DNA of 64,000 bases from contig NZ_BBBX01000002.1 in NCBI RefSeq assembly GCF_001311785.1, forward strand, positions 118,770-182,769. Direction: 5' to 3'. Both the position numbers and the translations under genes were made by a program. Shown piece by piece: positions 1 to 9,842 of this stretch; position 1 is the first letter of the stretch; each line of letters starts with the position of its first letter. The notes beneath the pieces are model-generated. The model searched no databases and was not told the origin of the DNA. It saw only the letters and a list, made by a program, of their open reading frames with translations. The stretch is from Lacticaseibacillus saniviri JCM 17471 = DSM 24301 (GTDB lineage Bacteria; Bacillota; Bacilli; Lactobacillales; Lactobacillaceae).

Positions 1-286
1 GACCGGATTGTTCGGGTGTATTAGCGGCGCTCTCAATCCAGATGCGATCGAGAAAATCAGCGCTGACTCCACTGACTTCAGTGAGTGCCTGATAGAGTTT
101 GTCACCCAACAGATCGGTGTAGCTCGCCAGCAAGCTTGTTTCGGCTGCCTGGCTGTTAACGAGTGGGGAAGACTTGAAACTCTTTTGCGCATTTTGCCAG
201 TGGTTCGTCACTTGTTCACGAGCCTCACTCGCTGTTAACAATGATGTCAAAATTGATTTGAGTTTAGAATCGCGTAAGTTAAGCAT
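1..286 (-). CDS. Unknown protein, 5' part only (runs off the left edge)
   Basis: About 95 codons of a minus-strand gene are present; the rest lies outside the window. The start is ATG at 284-286, inside the last codons of the upstream gene (stop at 279-281), so the two overlap by 8 bases and are probably translationally coupled. An AGAGGGGGA ribosome site lies just upstream, within the previous gene. The protein begins MLNLRDSKLKSIL and is rich in Ser, Gln and Ala; it looks helical. I see no signal peptide, membrane segment or known motif and do not recognise the family. That the reading frame is real is fairly sure; function is unknown. Confidence 0.6.
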   Translation of the reverse strand, partial: MLNLRDSKLKSILTSLLTASEAREQVTNHWQNAQKSFKSSPLVNSQAAETSLLASYTDLLGDKLYQALTEVSGVSADFLDRIWIESAANTPEQSG

Positions 287-1114
287 GTTGATTGTCCCCC
301 TCTACTTCTAAAGCGCGCATGAAGTCTTCCTTCAAATTGCCCAGGATGTTTTCAAATTGCGCGATAGAGCTGTAGGTAGACATCACGGCTTGATATTCAT
401 ATCGGGTGATGGCGGCTGAAACCTGTAACTGGCGCTTGTTGGCGTCAAAGGTGCGGTCCGCATCCGCCTTGATATGATCGAATTGTTGGCGCAATTGTTG
501 ATTCTCATGGTGTTCAGGTGCTTCAACTTGTTCTTCTTCCTCTTCAGTGGGGTCGATGAACGTCTTGAGCAGACTGCGGAAGCCGCCACCGTTTGGCGTG
601 CTGCTATCGCTGTCTTGTGCTTGTGTCGTAGCGGTATCGCTCTCTAACTGGTTCTGAAGGTGGTTGACCTCGCTATAAACACTCTTGCGCATGGCTTCGA
701 TTTGGTTATCGAGATAATTATCAGGATCGCTTGCGAAGGCTTGCAATTGTGGCAAAATAGCTTGTTCTTCATCGGTGACTTGAACAATCGAGCGGCTGAA
801 GACACTCAGTTCACCGAATTCGCGCCGGTGGTACCAGTCACCAAAGTAAACATGACCATCATCACTGACTTCAAAAAAGGCACGTGACTACGCAGAAACT
901 TAACGAATCGGGCTTGAAGAAAATCGTGCAGTTCTTCTTGCGCGCCCTTATCGTAAGCTAACACATATCCAGGTGCTTCAGTAATTGGTAAACGCAAATT
1001 ATCTGCGGTCGTATCGAGGCCGCGGTAAAGTTGGAAGCTTGATTGTGCTTCCCACGCCTTATTAAAACGTTCAAAGAATTGTTGCTGGTAATGTAAACTG
1101 GATTCTACTGACAT
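279..1114 (-). CDS. Unknown helical protein, frameshifted
   Basis: Two minus-strand frames join into one protein of about 278 residues if one base is corrected in the T6 run (plus-strand A6 at 872-877). The N-terminal frame starts at ATG 1112-1114 (MSVESSLHYQQQ) and reads to SHVPF; the second frame continues with EVSDDGHVYFGDWYHRR and so on. The C-terminal two thirds are charged and helical, with a PTEEEEEQVE acidic stretch and heptad-like Leu/Gln spacing that suggests a coiled coil. No signal peptide or membrane segment. It is the first gene of a minus-strand pair whose second member overlaps its stop codon. I do not recognise the family; a structural or nuclease-associated coiled-coil role would be a guess. 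Confidence 0.55.
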
Positions 1115-1307
1115 ATAATCAACCTCTCGAATTGATAGAAATACTATTCCTAGTGTACCGCACTGAACCGCTGCCGGAAACCTTTGAGACAACTTATTCG
1201 CTCAAAACGTGAATCTGGTAGATAATAGTAGGAAAGCGTGAACAATGAAAACATCCCATAATTGTGATGCTTTCAAACAACGCCCAAGAAGATAAGGGGA
1301 CGATGAG

Positions 1308-1954
1308 ATGAAGATTGCAGTATTTGGCGGTAGTGGCCGTGCGGGTCATGTGATTGTTGAAGAAGCCATTGCGCGGGGCCATCAAGTCACCGCAATTGTG
1401 CGGGATGAAGCGGCTGCGCGCCGGCGTTTGGCACCCGATGTACCATTGTTGGTGAAGGCGCCACAAGATGTCACAACAGCGGATCTGGCGGGTTTTGATG
1501 CGTGGTGGATGCCTTGAGTGTGCCATGGGGATCCGGTTTAGGTTATCTGCATCTCGATTTTGCCAAGCACATCATTGAGATTCTTGCCAACACACCAACA
1601 CTGGCTGTCTTTATTTTGGGGAGTGCGAGTCTCAAGATGCCTGGCGATTCACAGCCAATGTTTGAGGAGTTCCCACCAGAAGCCTCACAGGCACCGTGGT
1701 ATGATGGCGCGAATTTCCAGTACCAAGAATGGCAATTCCTGGAAACTGTCACAAACGTGAACTGGATTGGTGTTTCACCGAGTGAAGCCTTCCCAACGGG
1801 GCCCAAGACAGGGTATGTGATGGGCACTGACACCTTATTAGCGGATGATCAGGGGCAATCCCAGATTTCAACCGGTAACATGGCCGCAGCCATTCTTGAC
1901 GAACTCGAGCACCCACAACACATTAAGCAACGCTTCACAGTCCGTGATAAGTAA
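1308..1954 (+). CDS. NAD(P)-binding epimerase-like protein (atypical SDR), frameshifted
   Basis: The N-terminus MKIAVFGGSGRAGH is a Rossmann nucleotide-binding motif (GGxGxxG, residues 7-13) of the NAD(P)H-binding, atypical short-chain dehydrogenase group (YwnB/YhfK-like). The length of about 215 residues fits. The frame breaks near 1500: one G appears lost in what should read GAT GCG GTG GTG GAT GCC (Asp-Ala-Val-Val-Asp-Ala), and the second half (1502-1954) continues in another frame with SVPWGSG and a normal C-terminus. Start ATG 1308 has an AAGGGG ribosome site. A strong terminator follows 7 bases after the stop, so the gene is probably transcribed alone. Substrate unknown; family assignment is fairly sure. 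Confidence 0.75.
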
Positions 1955-1960
1955 GAGAAT

Positions 1961-1996
1961 AAAAAAGAGGCCACGCTTACCGACGTGGCCTCTTTT
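1961..1996 (+). terminator. Bidirectional-looking hairpin after the NAD(P)-binding gene
   Basis: GAGGCCACG (1967-1975) pairs with CGTGGCCTC (1984-1992), flanked by A6 on the left and a T-rich tract on the right. It ends the upstream gene on the plus strand and could also end a minus-strand transcript. It is also the first element of the small-peptide cassette that follows. Confidence 0.8.
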
Positions 1997-2004
1997 ACTT
2001 GATT

Positions 2005-2050
2005 TGGGTGTGTTAACACCGAATTGTATTTACTTAGGAGGAGTAAAATG
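2005..2050 (+). promoter_or_regulatory. Leader hairpins over a ribosome-binding site, cassette copy 1
   Basis: A small hairpin (GGTGT GTTA ACACC, 2007-2020) is followed by TTTAC (2029-2033), a loop carrying AGGAGGA, and GTAAA (2043-2047) next to the ATG at 2048-2050. The Shine-Dalgarno lies in the loop and the start codon touches the stem. The same layout recurs at 33266-33317 and 33486-33538 with better paired stems. A role in translational control is inferred from this geometry. Confidence 0.6.
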
Positions 2051-2137
2051 AAGAAATCAAGTTTGTTTGGATTGCTTATCTCTACGGTATTTAGATTATC
2101 GAATAAATGTGAAAATTCTATGACGATTTCACCATGA
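2048..2137 (+). CDS. Small hydrophobic peptide (29 aa), cassette copy 1
   Basis: ATG 2048 sits behind an excellent AGGAGGAG ribosome site and opens a 29-codon frame ending at TGA 2135-2137. The peptide begins MKKSSLFGLLISTVFRL: a basic start, a hydrophobic core and a single Cys at position 21. The frame downstream of the two similar cassettes at 33315 and 33536 encodes LISMFLTITRSCD, which aligns with LISTVFRLSNKCE here, so this copy appears to be the intact member of a small family in which the other two carry an in-frame TAG or an early stop. It could be a type I toxin-like peptide, a leader peptide or a secreted signal; nothing in the sequence decides between them. Confidence 0.5.
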   Translation: MKKSSLFGLLISTVFRLSNKCENSMTISP

Positions 2138-2224
2138 CTTCGTGAAACAAAACAATTTGTTTGCTGAGAGTGGTTGAACTCTCTGTGCGAATTGGTTAGA
2201 GTGAGACTATTCGAAAGCACGATG

Positions 2225-2258
2225 AAAAGCTGAGCCCCAACCAGGCCCGGCTTTTAAT
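2225..2258 (+). terminator. Weak terminator-like hairpin
   Basis: AAAAGC (2225-2230) pairs with GCTTTT (2250-2255) around a GC-rich interior, ending just before the MFS gene. It may end the small-peptide transcript. The stem is imperfect. Confidence 0.45.
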
Positions 2259-2283
2259 ATGACGCAATAGTGGAGGCGATTAG

Positions 2284-3460
2284 TTGCAGCAAAAGGAATT
2301 AAAGTTGAAATGGTTGTTTTTGGGATCCTTGGTCACCAATACTGGGGTAAGCTTCATCTGGCCACTCACTACAATTTACATGCATGAATATCTGCATGAA
2401 TCACTGACGGTGTCCGGGATTGTCTTATTCCTCTATTCCATGTTCATGGTGGTTGGTAATTACGCGGGTGGTTACTTATTTGATAAGTGGCGCCCGTATC
2501 CAACGATTCTAATGGGGATTGCCATCAATACATTGGCATCAGCAGCGTTGATTTTTGGCACGGTTGGCCGACCTATGCGCTGCTGCTCATCGGCTTGGGC
2601 TTCGGGAACGGTATCGTAGTGACGGCGCTGAATTCGTATGCGACCATCGTGACGAGTCGCAAACCCAGCTATATTTTCAACGTCTTGTACTTCATGTCAA
2701 ACCTCGGCTTAGTTATCGGGACGTTGGTGGTTGGCTACATTTTGCCGCTCGGAATTACGTATCTCTTCATGTTGGCCTTTGCGCTCTTTGCGCTGTTCTT
2801 TGTGGTTGCCTTACTTTTTTATCGGATTGCACCACGACCAAACGGGAAACGGTGGTCAAGGCAGCTGGGGCACCAGAGGTCAATCCTTATCGGACACGGA
2901 TTATTTTGTTATTGATCACATTGCTCATCACCTGGATTACCTATGAACAGTGGCAGAGCAACATTTCAACTTACATGCTACATCTGGGCATGACCGTTAA
3001 GGATTATAGCTTCCTGTGGACCTTTAATGCCGTGATTATTGTCATCTTCCAGCCTGTCTTGACGCACTTTGATGACTGGTTGCTCGAGCACATCAATCTT
3101 CGGCTCAATTTGGGCTTTGTCTTGTTTGCCTCGGCCTTCTTGGTGTTAATCTGGGCCAAGCAGTATTGGTTGTTCTTGACCTCGATGGGTGTGCTAACAT
3201 TGGGAGAAATCCTTGCACTGCCGGCAGTGTCGACATTTGTCGAAATGTACTCACCGGCCAATCAAAAAGGACGCTATCAGGGTTTTGTTCAAGTGTTTGC
3301 GTCCATTGGGCGCGCACTTGGCCCACTGATTGGGGCGTTAGTGATTGAAGGATTTAGTTACCAAACGCTCTTCATCGGTTCAACGCTTGCAATTTTGATT
3401 TCGGTGGCAATCTTTGCGATGAATTACCGCAAAGCACGCGCCATTCGTCGGCGAATGTAA
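2284..3460 (+). CDS. MFS transporter, DHA1-like, two frameshifts
   Basis: Proton-coupled major facilitator of about 390 residues. The best start is TTG 2284 behind GTGGAGG. Three frames tile the gene: 2284 to about 2563, then to about 2840, then to 3460; each switch falls inside otherwise continuous transmembrane sequence (for example FWHGWPTYALLLIGLGFGNG in the middle part and RYQGFVQVFASIGRALGPLIGAL near the end). The last part shows the usual TM10-TM12 pattern of drug-efflux type MFS proteins. About twelve membrane segments are expected after repair. It probably exports a small drug-like compound or metabolite, but the substrate cannot be read from the sequence. No partner gene lies beside it; kup follows 75 bases later in the same direction. 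Confidence 0.8.
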
Positions 3461-3535
3461 GTGTCGGAAGATGATTGCTATTTTGTGTCATTAGCCGTAT
3501 AACAAAAGGCGTTAATCCTGAAAGGTGGTGCCAAT

Positions 3536-5558
3536 TTGAAGACGATTAAAGCAGCGGGCAATCGCAAAAGAGATTGACGATGGCTGGCCTGCTGATTTCG
3601 ATGGGTGTTGTTTACGGGGATATCGGAACTTCCCCGCTGTATGTCATGAAATCCATTGTCGGTAATAACGGTGGCATGAATCAGATTGATCAGCACTTCT
3701 TGTTGGGTTCAGTCTCATTGATTTTTGGACATTGACGCTGATTACAACGGTCAAATACGTCCTGATTGCTCTTCGCGCCGATAACAATGGTGAAGGTGGG
3801 ATCTTTGCGTTATACACCTTGGTCAGAAAGCGTGCCAAGTGGCTGGTTTTCCCCGCGATGATTGGTGGGGCGGCGCTGCTGGCAGATGGCATGTTGACGC
3901 CAGCTGTGACCGTGACCACCGCAATTGAGGGGCTCAAGAATCTCAAGATTGGCGATGTCACGCTGATTAGCTCGCAGGATACGGTGATTGTGGTGACGGT
4001 CATCATTATCAGTATCTTGTTCCTGATTCAACGTTTCGGGACGGAGTTGATTGGGAAGGCATTTGGGCCAATCATGCTGGTCTGGTTCACCTTCTTGGGC
4101 GTGATTGGCCTCAGTTATTTGGTCCAAGATCTCTCCGTGCTCAAAGCACTCAATCCGTATTACGCGATTGAAGTCTTGTTTAATCCCGACAATCATGCCG
4201 GTATCTTCATTTTGGGCAGTGTCTTCCTGGCGACGACTGGTGCGGAAGCGCTGTATTCAGACATGGGCCACGTGGGCCGCGATAACATCTATGGTAGTTG
4301 GCCCTACATCAACTTGTGTTTGGTCCTGAATTATTTTGGCCAGATTGTCTGGTTGAATCAGCAACAAGGTAGTCACGCGCAATACGGTGCCGACTTCAAT
4401 CCTTTCTTTGAAATGATGCCTGGTAACGTGCGGTTATTTGGGATTGCCATTGCGACACTTGCCGCGATTATCGCGTCACAAGCGTTGATCTCTGGCTCGT
4501 ACACGCTGGTTGCTGAAGCGATGAAGCTGAAATTCTTACCACGTTTACATATCGTGTATCCCACTAATATGAAGGGGCAACTCTACATTCCCGTTGTAAA
4601 CATGATTCTGTGGGGCATGTGTTTAGTGATTATCTGGCATTTCCAAACCTCTACCGCAATGGAAGGGGCATATGGATTGGCCATCACTGTCACGATGTTG
4701 ATGACAACAATTCTGTTGTATCAATACCTGCGCTTCAGAAAAGTACCGCTCCTGATTTCGCACCTGGTGTTACTTTTCTTCGGTGCCATCGAAACGGTCT
4801 TCTTCATTTCAAGTGCGGCCAAGTTCATGCACGGTGGCTACATGACCGCGTTGATCGCCACGGCCATCTTACTTGTCATGTTCATCTGGCAATACGGCAG
4901 TCAGGTTCAAGAGGCGAACAGTTTCCGCTCCGAGAAGGTTTCAATCCTTTCGTATAAGAAACAACTCGAAGAACTTTGCTACGACAATGATTTCCCAACA
5001 TACGCCACTAATCTGGTGTATATGACACAGGTAGAAGAAGATCACTTTGTGCCTAAAACCATCTTCTATTCTATTCTCGATAAGCGGCCAAAACGGGCCC
5101 ACACTTATTGGTTTGTCACTGTGAACGTGACGGATGAACCCTACACGGCAACATACACCACAGATACCTATGGCACGAAGAACGTGGTGAATGTACAGCT
5201 GTACTTGGGCTTCCGGGTTGAGCAGCGCATCAATGTGTTCCTGCGCCAGATTGTGGCCGACATGATGCGCAATGGTGAACTGGAAGAGCAACCGCAAAAG
5301 TACACCACGATGCCTGATCGCAACGTTGGCGACTGGTCATTTGTTCTCTTGAACGAGGAACTCTCACCAGAAACGCGCATCAGACCCATGGATAAGGCGC
5401 TCATTCAAGCGCGTTTATTCTTGAAGCACATCACCGAAAGTCCAGCCAAGTGGTTCGGTCTTGAATATGCGGATGTGGTTGAAGAGAATGTCCCACTGAT
5501 TCTGGGTAAGGAACCGCAAGTGCGACTGACTCGCAGAGAGACAAATCAAGATAGCTAA
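3536..5558 (+). CDS. kup: Kup potassium uptake permease, two frameshifts
   Basis: Low-affinity proton/potassium symporter of the KUP/HAK family. The hallmark [16 protein letters not shown] lies near the N-terminus, followed by about twelve membrane segments (roughly residues 15-440) and a long cytosolic C-terminal domain, total about 674 residues as expected. I chose TTG 3536 with AAAGGTGG upstream; it reads [12 protein letters not shown] before a frame change at about 3570 into [14 protein letters not shown] second change lies in the T5 run at about 3723, where one T seems missing (the frame then reads [14 protein letters not shown]). The rest to 5558 is a single frame. A terminator follows. 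Identification is sure; whether the breaks are real is not. Confidence 0.92.
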
Positions 5559-5574
5559 TGGTAGCGATATCAAA

Positions 5575-5623
5575 AAAGAGGTTGTGACGAGACTAAATAG
5601 TTGCGTTACGACTTCTTTTTTTC
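5575..5623 (+). terminator. Terminator after kup
   Basis: AGAGGTTGTGACG pairs, with G-U pairs, with CGTTACGACTTCT and is followed by T7. Confidence 0.75.
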
Positions 5624-5663
5624 GTATATTCTTTACATGGCCAAACAAAGCGCGGAGCGAAAC

Positions 5664-5692
5664 TTGACATACTAACAAAAAGTGAGTATAGT
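5664..5692 (+). promoter_or_regulatory. Sigma-A promoter of the 41-aa orphan
   Basis: TTGACA (5664-5669), a 17-base spacer and TATAGT (5687-5692): nearly perfect consensus, 57 bases before the start codon of the small gene. Confidence 0.75.
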
Positions 5693-5749
5693 TAATGAAT
5701 CGCTACCGAGAGACCATCGCAAGTATTTTAAGGATGGAGGTTGATATCT

Positions 5750-5875
5750 ATGACCTATCGGATTCAATTAGATATGCAAACACAACAGTTCCTCGCAATT
5801 GACGTCAAGAACCAGAACCATATTGGGACTGGCCGGACGATTGAGCAGGCTGTTGCGCAATTACAGCATAAATAA
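5750..5875 (+). CDS. Small unknown protein (41 aa)
   Basis: ATG 5750 lies behind AGGATGGAGG and opens a 41-codon frame ending TAA 5873-5875. It starts MTYRIQLDMQTQQFLAIDVK and ends AVAQLQHK; the pattern of a short beta strand pair followed by a helix, and a GTGRTIEQAV segment, looks like a tiny folded domain (possibly like the HicB/DUF1902-type fold, a guess). It has its own consensus promoter and its own terminator seven bases after the stop, so it is a monocistronic gene and not a leftover. I do not recognise the family. Confidence 0.65.
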   Translation: MTYRIQLDMQTQQFLAIDVKNQNHIGTGRTIEQAVAQLQHK

Positions 5876-5881
5876 GCAAAC

Positions 5882-5919
5882 AAACGCGTCATCTCACTTA
5901 TCGGAGATGACGCGTTTTT
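5882..5919 (+). terminator. Terminator after the 41-aa gene
   Basis: AAACGCGTCATCTC pairs perfectly with GAGATGACGCGTTT and ends in T5; it is likely to work on both strands. Confidence 0.9.
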
Positions 5920-6101
5920 GGTTTTCAGGGGTTTTGTCGACACAACTGATCAAAAGCAAAAATTTTTAAAAACGATACTGCTAATTTGGTGAGTAATTGA
6001 GAAGAGATGCGAAGCCCTATGTAACGGCATTTGTGACCTTTCTGTGACTTTTTAAACATGAAAACTTTGAAATAAAACGCGTCATTTCTAAGAAAAAGCT
6101 A

Positions 6102-6130
6102 TTTACTTTAATCCATCTCTAATGTATTAT
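6102..6130 (+). promoter_or_regulatory. oppA promoter
   Basis: TTTACT (6102-6107), 17 bases, TATTAT (6125-6130), with the GGAGGGGAAAG ribosome site and ATG 6161 shortly downstream. Confidence 0.65.
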
Positions 6131-6160
6131 CATTTAAAACATCGATGGAGGGGAAAGTAA

Positions 6161-7789
6161 ATGCGAGTAAAAAAACAACTTGGACTGATCGCGAGTGTTG
6201 TCGCCGTTGCTTTGATTTTGGTAGCGTGTGGCGGTAAGAGTGATTCCAGTTCTTCAACAAAGACATGGAGCCGAATGGAAGGCGACGTTATTTCCAGTAT
6301 GGACTCTTCAGTTGTCACAGACGCCATTTCTGGGCAAGCATTAGTTGATACAATGGATGGTCTCTATCGATATGCAGGTTCTGACTTAGAACCAGCAATG
6401 GCAAAGTCCATTGTTGAACCAACTGCTAACGGGACTGTTTATACTTTCAAATTGCGGAATGCGAAGTGGAGCAATGGTGATCCTGTCACCGCGCAAGATT
6501 TCGTCTTCGCCTGGAAACGGTCAATCGATCCAAAGACCAAGTCACAATACGCATACTTATACAGCGGCATTAAGAACGCTGACGACATCATTGCCGGCAA
6601 GAAGTCACCTGATACATTAGGTGTGAAGGCTGTCGATGACAAGACCTTTGAAGTTACCCTCGATAAGCCAATGCCTTACTTCGGTACGATGATGGTCAAC
6701 CCAGTCTTCTTCCCACAAAACGAAAAAGTGGTTAAGAAGGAAGGCAAGAAGTTCGGGACATCTTCAGACGCCATCGTTTCTAACGGCCCATTCATCTTAA
6801 AGAACTGGAACGGGACCGGCAATTCCTGGAACGAAGTGCGCAACAAGAACTACTGGAATGCTAAGAACGTAAAGCTCGATAAGATCAACGTTCAAGTGAT
6901 CAAGGATCCATCAACTGCCATGAACTTGTTCCAATCCGGCAAGTTGGATGATGCCGCCTTGACTGGTGCCCAAGCCACTCAAGCTAAGAGCATGAAGGAA
7001 GCACAAGCATTGAAGCAAGCTACAACTTTCTACTTAGAAATGAACGAGAAGAAAGTGCCAGCTTTGAAGAATGCTAAGTTGCGTCAAGCATTATCAATGA
7101 CCCTCAACCGTAAGGAATTCATCGACAAGGTGCTGAACGATTCCTCAATTCCAGCAGCCGGCTTTGTGCCACAAGGTCTTGCTAAGGATCCTAAGACTGG
7201 TAAGGACTTCAACAAGGAAGCCGCTGAATCAACTGCCAAGTACACCAAGTACGATGACAAAGAAGCTAAGAAGTTATGGGCTGAAGGCTTGAAGGAAACC
7301 AACACCAAGTCACTGAGCCTCGAACTCTTAACAGATGATACTGATGTTGCCAAGAAGTCTGCTGAATACATGCAGAGTGCCTTTGAAGAATTACCAGACC
7401 TGAAGATTAATATCAGCACAGTGCCATTCAAGACACGTCTGACACGTTCACAAAATGGTCAATTCGACTTAGTTATCTCCGCATGGGGTGCTGACTTCCC
7501 AGATCCAATCACATTCCTCGACTTATTCACTTCCAACAATAGTTACAACAATGGTAAGTGGGGCAGCGCGGAATACGACAAGCTGATCCAAGACAGCAAG
7601 ACAACTTACGCCACCGATCCTGAAAAGCGTTGGGATGCCTTACTGAAGGCGCAAGAAATCTTAACAGAACAACAAGGGATTATCCCAATCTATCAACGGG
7701 CCCAAACACACTTGGTCAACTCTAAGATCAAGGACCTGCAATACAGCCCAGCTAACATGTACAACTTTGTAAATGCTTATCTGAAGTAA
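6161..7789 (+). CDS. oppA: Oligopeptide ABC transporter substrate-binding lipoprotein
   Basis: Extracellular peptide-binding protein of the SBP_bac_5 family, 542 residues. The signal peptide MRVKKQLGLIASV ends in the lipobox LVAC with Cys23 as the lipid-bearing residue, followed by a GGKSDSSSS linker. Family signatures are visible: YTFKLRNAKWSNGDPVTAQD near residue 90-110, and the AWGADFPDP segment near 445. The gene is in one unbroken frame, unlike oppB and oppC downstream. Start ATG 6161 with GGAGGGG upstream. It delivers peptides to the OppBCDF complex encoded next; the hairpin between oppA and oppB probably lets only part of the transcripts continue, giving an excess of binding protein. 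Very sure. Confidence 0.95.
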   Translation: MRVKKQLGLIASVVAVALILVACGGKSDSSSSTKTWSRMEGDVISSMDSSVVTDAISGQALVDTMDGLYRYAGSDLEPAMAKSIVEPTANGTVYTFKLRNAKWSNGDPVTAQDFVFAWKRSIDPKTKSQYAYLYSGIKNADDIIAGKKSPDTLGVKAVDDKTFEVTLDKPMPYFGTMMVNPVFFPQNEKVVKKEGKKFGTSSDAIVSNGPFILKNWNGTGNSWNEVRNKNYWNAKNVKLDKINVQVIKDPSTAMNLFQSGKLDDAALTGAQATQAKSMKEAQALKQATTFYLEMNEKKVPALKNAKLRQALSMTLNRKEFIDKVLNDSSIPAAGFVPQGLAKDPKTGKDFNKEAAESTAKYTKYDDKEAKKLWAEGLKETNTKSLSLELLTDDTDVAKKSAEYMQSAFEELPDLKINISTVPFKTRLTRSQNGQFDLVISAWGADFPDPITFLDLFTSNNSYNNGKWGSAEYDKLIQDSKTTYATDPEKRWDALLKAQEILTEQQGIIPIYQRAQTHLVNSKIKDLQYSPANMYNFVNAYLK

Positions 7790-7796
7790 TCGCCTC

Positions 7797-7842
7797 AACA
7801 AAAAGCGGGACTCTGATTCTGATGAGTTTCGCTTTTTGTTTT
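7797..7842 (+). terminator. Hairpin between oppA and oppB (partial terminator)
   Basis: AACAAAAAGCG (from 7797) pairs with CGCTTTTTGTT (to 7840) around a CTC/GAG inner pair, followed by TT. Such a hairpin behind the binding-protein gene commonly lowers read-through into the permease genes. Confidence 0.65.
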
Positions 7843-7909
7843 AACAACAGAGAAGCTGCGGATATCGGACCTTGGAACGGTCTACTCTTGACTGAGAATG
7901 GAGCTAGCT

Positions 7910-8834
7910 ATGATAAAGTACATCTTAAAGAGATTGGGTTACCTGATCTTGACGCTATTCTTGGTGGCAAGTATTACTTTCTTCTTAATGAAGTTACTGC
8001 CAGGGACACCATTTAATAATCCCAAATTGCCACCTGAACAAATTGTGGCCTTGAAGGCCCAATATGGGTTGGACAAACCCGTTTGGCAACAATACCTGAA
8101 CTACATGGTCGGGCTGTTGCATGGTGACATGGGAACCTCTTTCCAATTTGCTGGGCAGTCCGTGACCTACCTCATCGCGTCACGGATCGGACCTTCCTTA
8201 CAATTAGGGGCACAAGCTATGATTGTTGGGACCTTGCTTGGGATCTTGCTGGGTGCGATTGCGGCCATCCGGAAGAACACATGGGTTGATGCCGTGGCAA
8301 CGATTTTGCCATCCTTGGCCGCTCGATTCCTAACTTCGTGTTTGCAGCACTGCTGCAGTTCTTCTTGGCTTACAAACTCAAGTTGTTCCCAATTGCACTG
8401 TGGGATGGGTTCCAATCCAGTATCCTACCAACAATTGCCCTGGCCATGGCGCCACTGGCAAACACCGCGCGTTCATGCGGACCGAGATGATCGATGTGTT
8501 GAGCTCAGATTATATCGAACTCGCCCGGTCTAAGGGTGAAACGCGTTGGCAAACGGTCGCAAGCCACGCCCTGCGGAACTCAATGATTCCCATCGTGACA
8601 ATTATTGGACCCATGGCCGTCGATTTGATGGTCGGTTCACTGGTTGTTGAAAATGTCTTTGCGATTCCTGGTATTGGGGAACAATTCGTTAAGTCGATTA
8701 CCACAAACGACTATCCTGTCATCATGGGACTGACGATTCTGTACTCATTGATGTTGACGGTTATTATTCTGATTGTTGATATCTTGTACGGCATTATCGA
8801 TCCACGAATTCGTCTGAACGAGGAGGCAAACTAA
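7910..8834 (+). CDS. oppB: Oligopeptide ABC transporter permease OppB, two frameshifts
   Basis: Inner-membrane channel subunit, about 308 residues. It begins MIKYILKRLGYLI at ATG 7910 (TGGAG upstream), the standard OppB/DppB start with the first membrane helix and the LLPGTPF segment. The frame breaks near 8308 (a G seems lost before ILGRSIPNFVFAALLQFFLAYK) and again near 8470 (NTARFMRTEMIDVL). The EAA loop that contacts the ATPases is seen as DYIELARSKGETRWQ, followed by VVENVFAIPGIGEQFVKSI, both typical. The stop overlaps the oppC start (TAATG). With repair the gene is complete; identification is sure. Confidence 0.9.
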
Positions 8835-9831
8835 TGGCTGATGAAAAACTTTCGCCGAACTTGTTTAAGCGAGTAACGGTCGACTCATCTGAAAAAGAAA
8901 AGATTAATACGCCGGCATTGACCTTCACTCAGGACGCGATGCGGCGCTTGCGGCAAAATAAGGCCGCAACGATTTCAATGTGGATCATCATTGCAATCGC
9001 AGTGATTTCGATTATCACAATTTTGTTTCACCGGCAAACCCTAACAAACAAAATCTGGCGTACGCGAACTTGCCACCCAAGATTGCTAACTGGGGGATTC
9101 CTGGTTTCAATGGCTATCAAGACGGGGCCAATCGCTATGCCGGCTTGGGCAAGAATGTTTGGTTCGTTCTCGGGACGGACTATCTGGGTCGTGACTTGTT
9201 ATCACGGATCTTCGTTGGGACGCGGGTGTCATTGTTTATCGCGTTCATCGCCACCCTGTTTGATTTGACCATTGGGGTGACTTACGGGATTATCTCTGGT
9301 TGGATCGGTGGCCGTGTCGATACCGTGATGCAACGGATTATCGAAATCGTGTCCTCTGTGCCTAACTTGGTTGTTGCAATCCTGATGTTATTGGTGTTCA
9401 AGCCCGGTTTGACCTCCATCATTTTGGCGATTGCCTTAACGGGATGGATTACCATGGCCCGACTGATTCGGGCGCAAACCTTGCAACTGCGTGACCAAGA
9501 ATTCGTGTTGGCCGCGAAGACGGTCGGCGAATCCGGGCCTCGCATTGCATGGCGGCATCTGGTGCCTAACTTGAGTTCCATCATTATTATTCAAACGATG
9601 TTCACCATTCCTTCCGCGATTTTCTTTGAAGCCTTCCTGAGTTATATCGGGATTGGCTTGCCAGCACCAACCGCGAGTCTGGGGACACTGTTATCTGATG
9701 GTCAAAAAGTACTTCAGGTGCAACCATATCAATTGATTTATCCAGCGATTGTCATTGTGGTCTTGATGCTCGCCTTTAACCTGTTAGCCGATGGGTTGCG
9801 CGATGCCTTTGATCCTAAGAGTCAGCGATAG
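8834..9831 (+). CDS. oppC: Oligopeptide ABC transporter permease OppC, one frameshift
   Basis: Second channel subunit, about 332 residues. Starts at ATG 8834 overlapping the oppB stop. The cytosolic N-terminus ends in FTQDAMRRLRQNKAA and the first membrane helix; the frame changes near 9025 inside SIITILFVSPANPNKQN. Typical OppC features follow: GTDYLGRDLLSRIFVGTRVS, five further membrane segments, the EAA-type loop ILAAKTVGES region written here as EFVLAAKTVGESGPRI, and the C-terminal FNLLADGLRDAFDP. Forms the pore with OppB. Identification is sure. Confidence 0.92.
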
Positions 9832-9842
9832 AGGTGCAAGTT

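Noticed and set aside
8..238. 76-codon plus-strand frame at the left edge
   Set aside because: It is antisense to the minus-strand partial gene that is coupled to its upstream neighbour and has a good ribosome site.
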